Source: CALMZY01 sp052033915 (GTDB taxonomy: Bacteria; Verrucomicrobiota; Kiritimatiellia; CAIQIC01; JAGNIJ01). Taken from it: a stretch of 64,000 nucleotides of DNA. The stretch lies in contig JBPOJF010000010.1 in assembly GCA_052033915.1 (NCBI GenBank), positions 1 to 64,000 on the forward strand, in the 5' to 3' direction. The notes under the pieces are model-generated. The model saw only the letters and a program-made list of their open reading frames with translations, was not told the origin of the DNA and searched no databases. Below are positions 49,672 to 61,600 of the stretch, one piece after another (positions within the stretch are counted from its first letter, which is position 1; the number at the start of each line of letters is the position of its first letter). Both the position numbers and the translations under genes were made by a program.

Positions 49672-52600
49672 ATGAAGCCTAGACGCGCACTTCAACTCGC
49701 GGTCTTGCTGTGTCTTGCGCACTCCGCAGGCGCAGCTATCTATTACGTCAACGATGCCTCCACGAACGGCGACGTCTACTGTTCCGCTGTGGGCAACAGC
49801 GGCAATTCCGGGACCACGGCTGCGAGCCCGAAAGCCATGCTGCAAGAGGTTTTGGATGCCTATTCCCTGACGGGTGGCGACATCGTGTACGTGGACACGG
49901 GGCTCTACCCGGGCCAGACAACTACCTTTGGAGTCGGAGACCAGGGGAGCGCTGGCAACTTCCTGACCATTCAGGGAAGCACAAACTACGCCGCAGGCGG
50001 CACGGTATTGGACCGGCAGGCCAACACAGCGGATGTGGTGGTCATGGGAGCTTCTTATGTAAGGCTCGCGGATCTGCAGCTTCGGGGTGGACGATACGGG
50101 TTGTACGTGCCGAAGAGCTACTCTCAGGGCGAATACGACCGGGTGATGAGCGTAAGCAATGTGTACGGGTTCTATGAGATACAAAACACCTATTCGCGAT
50201 TCACGCAGTGCGCGGCGGTGAAGAATACATACGGTTGCCGGGTGGACATCTCCCGTTCCCAGTGGGACCGGGGTGTGAGCTGGAGCAACGCCGTGGCGTT
50301 CCAGTTTGACTACAATATCAACGCCATGACCATCAGCAACAGCGTGATCGTGGGCGGCGCCGTTTTCGGAGGCTCGGGGATATCGGGCTTTGGCGACTAC
50401 AATATTCTCTGGGGTACGGTAATCAGCAACGGGTACCTCAATCTGAACGAGCTCCAGAGGGACAAGGACAGTTGGTGGCACAGTACGTATGCGGATCCGC
50501 AGTTTGCAAATCCCGCGGGCTTGGATTTCCACCTGCGGAGCGAACAGGGGCGTTATGATCCGATATCGAGCGCATGGGTCACGGATACGGTGACATCGGC
50601 GGCAATCGATTTTGGAAGTCCATCGGCCGCTTACGCGAATGAGCCGTTGCCGAACGGAAGCCGGATGGACGCCGGTTGTTTCGGGAACAGCGCCGAAGCC
50701 AGCCGGAGTCCGACGAACGCCCTTTACCTCATGGCACTGACCTACGATGACGGCGGGACTCTGTGGTACACCGGCACGCTGTACTGGGTGTCCCGGAATT
50801 TCCCGCCCACGGGAAGAGTGAGACTGGATTATTCTCTGGACCGCGGCGCGAACTGGGAGAATATCGCGACCAACGTGCTGGTCACGAATGGGTTTTATCA
50901 CTGGAACGCACAGTCGGTCACGTCCAGTCCGGCGGCCTTGTGGAGAGTTGTCAGCGAAGCCTTCCCTTCCGTGGCAGACACCAACGACAAAGCCTTCATC
51001 GTAAAGGGAACGAACGAAGTCATTCGCTACTATGTCAACGACGGGAGCACGCACGGGGACGTGTATTGCACGGCGGCAGGGAGTGCGACCAACGACGGTT
51101 GGTTTCCTTGGACCCCCAAGGCTAGTATTCAGGAGATTCTTAACGACAACGATTTGAGTCCGGCAGACATTATCTATGTGGATACAGGGCTCTATGTGCT
51201 CACGAATACCATTACGGTTGGTATTGCCGATCAAGGGGCGGCCAGCAACCTTGTGACCATTCAAGGGAGTACGAACTACTCGGCGGGAGGCACAGTGCTG
51301 GACCGTCGCAACCGCGCGTCGGACGTTGTGAGCTTGGGCGGATCTTACGTGAGGCTTGCGGATCTGCAACTCCGGGGCGGTCGGTACGGTGCGTATGTGA
51401 CGAAGCCTTACTGCGAGTTCGATCGGGTGATGAGTGTAAGCAATGTGTACGGGTTCTATGAGATACAATACACCTATTCGCGATTCACGCAGTGCGCGGC
51501 GGTGAAGAATACATATGGTTGCCGGGTGGACATCTCCCGTTCCCAGTGGGATCGGGGTGTGAGCTGGAGCAACGCCGTGGCGTTCCAGTTGGACTTCAAC
51601 GTGGACGCCATCACTGTTAGCAACAGCGTGATTGTGGGCGGCGCCGTTTTAGGCGGCTCAGGGATATCGGGCTTTGGCGACTACAACATCATTTGGAATG
51701 CAGAGATCGGCAACGGATACATGAACTTGAGGGAATTGCAGAGGGACAAGGACAGTTGGTGGCACAGTACGTATGCAGATCCGCAGTTTGCAAATCCCGC
51801 GGGCTTGGATTTTCACCCGCGGAGCAAGCAGGGCCGCTACGACCCGGTGGCTCGCCAATGGATCACAACGGATACATCGACGTCAGCCGTCATCGATTTT
51901 GCCGACCCGCACAGTGACTACACCCATGAGACGGCGCCAAACGGCGGTCGGATGAATGCGGGCCTCTACGGGAACACCACAGAAGCCAGCAGGACCCCGA
52001 CAAACACGGTTGATTTGCTCGTTCTTTCGTTCAACGACGCGGGAACCCTTTGGTATACGGGCATGCTTTACTGGGTGTCTCGGAACTTCCCGTCCAACGG
52101 GACGGTCAGGTTGGATTACTCAGGGGATGCGGGAGGGAGTTGGGTGAACGTGGCCACGAATATTCCCGTGACCAATGGGTGTTACTTCTGGAACGCATCG
52201 TCGGTTGTCTCCACGCCTCGGGCATACTGGCGCGTGGTCAGTGAGGCAAACCCGGGAATTGCGGATACCAACGATCGGATGTTCGTGATCAAGGGCACGA
52301 ACGATGTCGTGCGCTACTATGTCAACGATGGGAGTACCAACGGCGATGTGTACTGCACCGCGGCGGGCAACTCAACCAACGACGGGTTCTTCCCTTCCAC
52401 GCCAAAGGCCAGTCTTGAAGAGCTTCTAAACGACACGGATTTGGGTCCGGCTGACATCGTATATGTGGATACGGGCTTGTATGCGTTGACGAATACAATC
52501 GTGATCAGCGTTGCTGATGAAGGGGCGTCGAACAAGCTGATGACTATCCAGGGGAGCACGAATTACGCCGCCGGAGGGACGGTGTTCGACCGCCGGTTTG

Positions 52601-55600
52601 CCGGGGCGGACGTGGTGAGTGTGCTCGCATCTTATATACGGCTGGCCGACTTGCGGCTGCGGGGCGGGCGGTACGGGCTCTACGTAAAAGGCAGGAACAG
52701 CGAATACGAAGGACTGCACAGCATAAGCAATTCCTGCGGTTTCTATGAGGAGCCTTGGACGCAGTCCCGGTTCACAAGATGCGCGGCGATTCGCAACACA
52801 ACGGGCTATCGCGGCAACAACTCCGCATCTCACTGGAATCACGGGTTGAGTTGGAGCAACACCGTGGCGTTTCTGTTGGAGTTCAATCCATACCCCGTTA
52901 CGATCAGCAACAGCGTGATCGTCGGCGGAACTGTCTTTTCCGGTTCGTCCGGCCAGCCGGCCTACGGCGACTACAATGTGATCTGGAACGCATCCATTGG
53001 ACTGGGGTACCTGACGCTGAGCGAGTTGCAGAGTATCAAGAACACTTGGTGGAACAGCACTGTGGCGGATCCTTTATTTGCGGATTCCTCCGCCTTCGAT
53101 TTTCATCCGAAGAGCCTCACCGGCACGTATTCCAACGGAAGTTGGGTCGCCTACAGCAACCACAGCCCGTGTATTGATATGGCGGCCCCTTCCGCCCCGT
53201 ATGTCAACGAGTCGGATCCCCACGGTGGTAATGCGAACGTGGGTATCTACGGGAATACGGCGGAGGCCAGCAGAAGTGTGACCAATGCCTGGCTCCAGGT
53301 CCTCAGCTACAACGACGGCGGCATTCTAAACGTGCCTGGCGGCAAGCTCATCTGGAGAGCGGGAAACTACCCATCCGGCAGCACCGTTCGGATCGAGTTT
53401 TCGGGTGATTCGGGAGTCTCCTGGTTGACGGTTGCAACGAATCTGCAGGCATCGGACGGTGTCTACACGTGGGCAAACACCAACTTCGCATCCAGCCGGT
53501 TTGGGCGCTGGCGTGTTATGTACGAGTCGAACACCAATATCCTCAGTGCGACCCGTTTTGCTGACTTTTCGCTGCGGAACGGCCCCTACAGTTACTTCAT
53601 CAACGACAACAATCGGACAGGGGATATTTATACAACGGTTGTGGGAAGCGACTTCAACCTGGGGGTCACCAGCAACACGCCCAAGGCATCGTTGCAGGCC
53701 ATCCTCAACGATTACGATCTTGAGCCCGGCGATATTGTTTATGCGGATACAGGTGTTTACGGAGTGGGAACCATCCGCTTCACGGCGTTGGATTCCGGCG
53801 CCGATGGAGTCGCCGTGGTGATCCAGGGCAGTACGAATATCCTGGCCGGCGGGACGGTTTTCAACCGCAACGCTCACAACCAAGCGGTTATGGACTTTGA
53901 TCCTGCATATGGAACTCCGCGGGATATTACGATCCGGGATGTCATTCTGGAGAACGCTCTTCGAGGGGCTTGGGTGAGGAGTGCTTCCGGGATTCGTTTT
54001 GAAAGAGTGACTGCGCGACAGCTTCGCGGCGCCGGGTTTGAGGTGCTGAATAGTTCGACGGTTACACTGAGCCGGTGTGTGGCCCGCTATGCGAACCAAG
54101 GTGTTTCTGTTCAGAATACAAGGCCTGTTCAGATCGAATCCAGTATCTTCTGGCAGAACAGCAATGCCGCTATCCAGGTGGTGTCGGGGTGCGCGTTTGT
54201 CAGCAACAGCGTCATGGCGGCATCCGGAGACGACGCCTATTTATACGTTGCCCCGGCAGTGACCAATATTGTCGGGGACTACAATGACCTCTATGTGACC
54301 GGGAATGCGGTTGTTGGTTACGTCGCTTCTCTGGGACGCAATCTGGACAGTCTTTCGGCGTGGACCGCCGTATGCACACAGGAAACGCACAGCTTGTGCG
54401 TGGATCCGCTGTTCGCGAATGCGGAGGCCGGGGACTATCATCTCAAAACCCAGACGCCCCAGGGACGTTATTCCCCGTGGGAAGGGAACTGGATCAACGA
54501 TGGGGAGACCTCTCTCCTGATCGACAGCGGGGATCCCGCAGCGCCTTGCACAAATGAGCCGGCCGGCGTGAGGATCAACATAGGTTTGTTCGGCAACACA
54601 CCGGAAGCAAGCCGGGGGCGAACCAACGTATGGCTGGCAGCGGTGGGTCATCAGGCCGGTGGGTGGACGAGGGGTGCAAGTCCCTTGCATTGGGTCGCCT
54701 GTAATTCGACCGGGGGGTCCGTGCGCGTGGAGGTCTCCACGGACGGCGGCAGTGAGTGGACGGTGTTGACCAACGATGTCCCCATAACCAACGAAGTCGT
54801 TTATTGGAACACCACGTCCACAAACGATACGCCGGCCGCCCTGTGGGGTGTTTTCAGCACGTCCGATTCTAACCTCTTTGACCGGACCACGAACTTCGTT
54901 GGAATCCGCAATGGCGGGAGTTTGGATTTCTTTGTCAATGACGGGAATACATCGGGCGATATGTATTGCGCGAACGGCGGCGCTTTTACGAATTGGCAGG
55001 CCACTTCGAACCAGCCGATGGATTCGCTGACCACGGTATTCCGGAAGTTCGACATCGAGCCGGGGGATCGGATCTTCGTGGATACAGGGGTTTATACCAA
55101 CGGGCCGGCGGATCTGGAGGTTGCCCGACACGACGGCGGGTCGTCCGGTTGGGTGGTTCAAGTCCTGGGGAGCACGAATGAGGCGGCGGGCGGCAGCCTG
55201 TTCGATCGCGAGACGATGGAAGCGCGCCCGTGGGGGTTGGGGTTCAACTCGGTGCAATGGGTTGCCGTTTCAAATATCACGATTACCGGTGCGGACACCG
55301 GAGTCTTGATTACCAATTCAGCCAACCTCATCCTGTCTGTGCGTTCTTTTGCGAACGCATCCAACGGCTTTGAGGTGCTTCTCTCCTCCAATATTAGTAT
55401 CCGGCATTCCGTGGCGGCATACAATGGGTTGAGGGGGATCAGCGGTCGGTTGGTCAGCGGGATGCACATACACAGTTCTGTCATTTGGTCCAACTTGCGG
55501 GGAGGTATCTACCTGAACGGCGGGACCATGGACGTCACGAACAGCATCGTCACGGCTTCCGGACTGGACCGTTTTGTGTACGAACTCGCCGGGTCGAATG

Positions 55601-58600
55601 ACGTCCTGAAGGCCGACTACAATGACGTGTGTGCAACGGAACAGGCATGGTTCGCCAAGCGGGTTGGCACGGTGTACAAATATCTCTCCTCCTGGCAGGA
55701 TGCCGTAACCAACGATGTTCACAGTCTCAGCCACGATCCCCTCTTTGCCGATCCATCGGCCGGCGACTTCCATCTGAAGAGCGTGGCGGGAAGATATCAG
55801 CCCGGCCTGGGTATTGTCACCGATACGGTCAGTTCCCTGTTGATTGACGCGGGCGCTCCGGGCGCGCCGTTTGGCGCGGAGCCGGCCCCGAATGGCGGGC
55901 GCCTCAACGTGGGGTTATACGGGAATACGGAGCAGGCGAGCCGAAGCCGCACAAACGGCTGGTTGGTCGCCTTGTCTCTGAATAGCGGCGGTCTGATTCG
56001 CGAAACCAATTTTATCTACTGGGTGGCGGGAGGGACTGCCACGGGGATGCAGGTCTACGTGGACTATTCCTCCGATGGCGGCACAACATGGACGAATATT
56101 GCAACGAACTGTCCGGCTTCGGAAGGCCGTGTTCTCTGGAATACGTCCCTTTTTCTGAATTCGGCCCTCGGGAAGTGGCGGGTGACCAGTCAGTCCGACA
56201 CGAACGTTACGGATGTAACGGATGTGTTGTTCGCTCTGAAAAATGAACCCCTCGGGTACTATGTCAACGATGCCGGCACGAATGGCGATGTGTATACGAC
56301 GGCGCCGGGAAACGATGCCAACGACGGGTTGCGACCGAGCACGCCAAAGGCAACCCTTCAGAACATGTTAAACAGCTACATTTTGGAAGGGGGCGATCAG
56401 GTTCTGATCGACACAGGCACCTATCTTCTAACCAATAGCGTCGTGGTGGATAGTGTAATCTCCGGAACCAGGACCAATTTATTCATCATCCAGGGCAGTA
56501 CGAACGAGGCGGCGGGGGGTACAGTTCTCCATCGAAAGCCGGAGTATCTATCCCGGGCGATTGAAATCAGAAACACGGTCGGCATCGGCTTGAAGGACCT
56601 CAGGATCACCAATGCCGCGCGTGGTGTATATGTTTTCGAATCCACGAATTGCGTCATGGAACGTATTCGTGTCGATAGTCCTCAGATCGGTTTTGAGTTG
56701 AAGCAGTCTGTCACTAACGAGATTGCCCATTCCGTGGTTCACGCATTCACGGCAACGGGTGTATACAGCATTTCTTCTTCCGGCACAAAACTGGAAGGCG
56801 GGGCATTTCTCACCCGCGGATCCAGCGGGATTTGCGTGAGCGTCTCGGCGGGAGATGTCAGCGTCTCGAATAGCGTGTTCAGCCTCGATGGACCGGCTAA
56901 TCTTGCTTATCAAATTTCCGCCGATGGCGTGGTGAATGCTGACTACAATGCGCTGCAACTCACCAACAGCGCCATGGTTGCCGTTCAGATGGGGCCGTTG
57001 GCGGATCGCGCCGGCATGTCCATGACTTTCTATGACAGCGTGGCCCGTTGGATGCGCGATGCCGCGCAGGACCGGCACAGCTTGAGCGGTCCGCTGGGAT
57101 TGGCGGATCCGTTGACGGGAGATTACCATCCGCTCAGCCAGGGGGGGCGTTATGTCGTATCGAATGAGTCGTTCGTTATCGATTCAACGACGTCTCCCCT
57201 CGTGGACTCCGGAGATCCGCTGGCTGTGTTTACCAATGAACCGGATCCCAACGGGGGAAGGCTGAACATCGGTCCTTATGGGAACACGTCTTTTGCCAGC
57301 AAAACTCCCACGAATGCTTCCTTCACCATCATTTCTTTGAATGACGGGGGACGGGCAGAGGGGACCGGGTACACGCTATTATGGATTGCTCACGGTGCGG
57401 CCGCGACACACACGATCCGTCTCGACTTTTCCCCGAATGAGGGCTCTTCGTGGCAGACTATTGTATCCAACCGGTCGGCCGCAAGCGGGGCGTATGCCTG
57501 GAATACAACCCTGTTTACGAACACGGTCCGCGCGCTGTGGAGAATTGTCAGCGAGAGCGATACAAACACCACAGCTCGGTCTGAAAAGCCGTTTGCCGTG
57601 CGTAATGGGCCGATGACTTTCTATGTGAACGACTCCTCAACCAACGGGGATGTCTACACATCGGCCGTCGGCAGTTCGACGAACTTGGGATTGCTCCCCT
57701 CGGCGCCCAAGGCGTCATTGCAGCAAATCCTTGATGCGTACGATCTTGAAGGCGGTGATACGGTATACGTTGATACGGGTGTGTACACCGGTTCAGTCCA
57801 GGCGGTCATCAGCCAATTGGACGCGGGAGATGGCTTGTCACGGGTTGTGATTCAGGGAAGCACCAACGAAGCGGCGGGGGGGACTCGCTTCCAGGGCTTT
57901 GGCATTCGAGCCAGTGACACGCGCGGTATTGAATTGAAGCATCTGACGCTGGCGCCCAGCACAAAAGCGGGAACTGATATCGGTGTTGTGCTCGTCAATG
58001 CCACGAACTCCGTGGTCGAATGGGTTCGCGTTCAGGGCGGTCATTGTGGTTTCAGTGTCAACCACAGCAGTATGTCACGGTTTTCTCGCTGCGTTGCGTC
58101 GGGTGCGCGCAGTAACGGAATCGAGGTCATCAAGCAGTCCTCCGGCACCGAGTGGAATAGCGGCATTCTCTGGTCGAACGGGGTGGGGGTCTATGCGGCC
58201 GGCGATACCATATCGGTTTCCAACAGCATTATCGGGGCGTTTGGCACGGGAAAATATGCCTTTTATGCGGCCGGGAATCTTAGGTCCGATTATAACGATA
58301 TATACATTTCCGACGGCGCTTACGCGGGGATTGAGTATGCGCGATCCGGCCTGCTATATCAGCTTCCATTGTACTACGACAGCGTATCGGCGTGGACGTA
58401 CGGCACGGGGCGTGACAAGCACAGCTTCAGTCACGACCCCGGATTTGTTGACGCAGGAGGTGGGGATTTTCATTTGCGGAGCACCGAGGGGCGTTTCGTT
58501 TCATCCAATGCTTCCTGGGTGACGGATGCAAGTAGTTCGCGGCTCATCGACGCGGGCGACCCGCTTGCTCCTTGCGGCATCGAACCGGATCCAAACGGAT

Positions 58601-61600
58601 CGAGGATTAACATCGGGCTTTACGGGGGTACAGCACAGGCCAGCAAGACGCCCACGAATGCTTTGCTGACGTTGCTGACGCTGAACGATGGGGGGCGTGC
58701 AGAAGGAACAAACTACTTCCTGTACTGGGTGGCCCAGGGTGCGGCGACCGGCCATTCCTTGAGAATCCGTTTTTCTTCGGATGCAGGTGCCACATGGTCG
58801 GTCGTGGCGACGAATCTCCCGGCGTCGGATGGGTTCTATCCATGGGACACCACGTTGTTTACCTCTACGGTCAGAGGAGTGTTGTCTGTTGAGAGCCAGA
58901 ATGACACAAATGTCCTTTATCAGTCATCGCTTTTTGCCGTTCGCAATACACCGATGACCTTCTATGTGAACGATCAGTACACGGATGGAGATGTTTACAC
59001 GGTATCACCAGGCTCAGGCACCAATCTGGGATTGAGTCCATCCCAGCCCATGCTTTCCATCCAGGCGGTATTGTCCACGTACGATCTTGATGAAGGGGAT
59101 GTCGTGTATGTGGACACAGGGCTGTACGCCATGAACGAAGACGTCTACGTGGGACAGTGGGATTCGGCGAACTCGACCAGTGCTTTGCCGGTCACCATCC
59201 AAGGGAGCACAAACTATTCGGCCGGAGGAACGGTCCTGGATCGGCGTGGCGGCGCGTTCGGAATCCGGGTCTCCGAGGCGATTGGTGTCAGGCTGCGGGA
59301 TATGAGTATCCGCAACGCGAATGTGGGTGTGCGGTTGTATCGATCGCCCGGCGTGGAGTGCGATCGCTTGAATGTGCAGGGCGGGCAACATGGGTTCGAT
59401 GTAGAGAGGGTGGAGGTGGGAGCCAGTGTGTTCCGCAATTGTATGGCCAGAAATACAAGCGGGCGTGGGCTTTACGCTCGCGCCGGATCCACGGTAAAAT
59501 GGCTGAACGGTATCCTGTGGTCCAACGCACAGGCCGGTGTGCACATCGAGGGCGGTGGGGCGTTGATCCGGAACAGCGTGATTGGCGCATTTGGTGCAGA
59601 TCGATATGCCTTCATTGTGGGCAACAGTACCCTCGACTCGGATTATAACAATATCTTTCTTGCGGATGGAGCCTTGGCTGCGTATCGTTCGGTCTTTCCG
59701 GAGCCCATTATCTATCAGACGGTGTCAAGATGGGTCCGCGACAGCACGCAGGACGTGCATAGCCTGAGTCATGACCCGGGTTTCGCCTCGTTGGCGGATG
59801 CTGATTTCCATCCGGTGAGTCAAGGGGGCCGGTATGTTCCATCTCTCAACACGTTCGTCACGGATGCGTGGTCGTCGGTCCTGATCGATGCAGGAGACCC
59901 GTCGTATGCTTTCTCCCATGAAACATCCCCCCATGGCGCCCGTGTCAACGTGGGGCTGTATGGAAATACGGGAGAAGCCAGCCGTTCGCCGACAAACGCT
60001 TCCTTCACAGCAGTCACCCTGAACGACGGAGGGCGGGTGGAGGGGGCGAGCAAGCTGCTCTATTGGGTGGCGCACGGCGACGCGACCGCCCATGTTGTAC
60101 GAATAGAGTTTTCGCCCGATGCGGGCGCCACATGGCAGTTGATTGCCACCAACCTGCCTGCCGGTACAAGAACCTATACATGGAACACGCTGGCGTATCC
60201 ATCGACGATGCTGGGCCTGTGGCGTGTCGTCAGTGAGACGGATACGAACGTATCGGACGTAAGCGACACGCTCTTTGCTGTTCGCAATGAAAGAATGGCA
60301 TTTTACGTCAATGACTCGTTGACAAACGGCGATATATATACGTCCGCGCCGGGCAATTCGACAAATACGGGCACACATGCCTGGGATCCTCAAGATACCG
60401 TGCAGGCTGTTCTGGACGCATGGGATATCGAGCCTGGAGATATTATCTACATTGACACGGGCACTTATGCGTTGCAGTCGCCGACCACTGTGGGGTACTT
60501 CGACCGAGGTCTGCGAACCCCCGATTCAGCATACCATGTCACCATTCAGGGGAGTACGAACGAGGGCGCGGGAGGGACGGTGTTCACGTACCCATTCGGC
60601 GGTAATGGACTCGAACTCAAGGACGTTTCCGGTGTGGATATCAAGAACCTGACGATTCGCCGGGCTTTGGTGGGAATCCATGTTGAGGATGCGCGATATT
60701 GCTCATGTGAGTTCGTTCGCTGTGAACATGGGTTGAAAGGGTTCAATTTGGTCAACTCGTCGGATGTAGCCTTCCGGCATTGTGTAGCCTGGGGAAACGC
60801 CGATGTGGGGCTCTCGTCTGTTGCCAGGGCTTCCCCCGGGGCCGGCATCCTGTGGGACAACGGCGTGCTTTGGTCCAACCGGACGGGTGTTTATGTGGAC
60901 CATAGCGATTACAAGAGTTTCATCCTGCAAAACAGCATCGTCGGCGCGTTCGAGCCGGGTGATTTCGCATTCTTTGTGGTCAAGGGCGGATGGACCAGCG
61001 ACTATAACAACATCTATCTCCGCAACGGCGCTATGGCTGCGGGTTTGATCAGCGGCGGATTCATCGGCGGCAGGACAAGCCGCTATGAAACGGTGGCCCA
61101 CTGGTATGCAGGTCAAGGTCAGGATGCCCATTCAACACCCTTCGAACCGCGGTTTGCCGACGCGAACAATGGGGACTTCCACCTGCGGAGCATTTCAGGT
61201 CGCTATGTGCCCGGGGTGGGGTGGACCAACGACCCGGATTCCTCCTTCATTATTGACAGCGGAAGTCCTCGGTCGGGGTGGACGAATGAGCCCATGCCGA
61301 ACGGGGGCCGAATGAATATCGATCTGTACGGCAATACGTGGCAGGCCAGCAAAACGCCTACCAACGGGTGGTTGAATATCGTGACGCTGAATGACGGCGG
61401 TTCCGTGCAGGGGACCAACGTGGAACTTCGTTGGTTTGCCGGATGGGTGGCGACCGGACATGTTCTCCGGTTGGATTATTCGGGCGATGCCGGTATTACG
61501 TGGACAAACATAGTCAGCAACTCTCCTCCCGGAGTCACGTCTTATATCTGGGATACCATGCCCTATGGCCGGTCTGCGGTCAGTAAGTGGCGGATCACCA

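Noticed and set aside
49645..51468. 607-codon open frame on the minus strand across units 1-2 of the giant gene, plus similar antisense frames in later units
   Set aside because: They are shadows of a coding strand with few antisense stops, have no protein family character, and repeat with the same period as the sense units.
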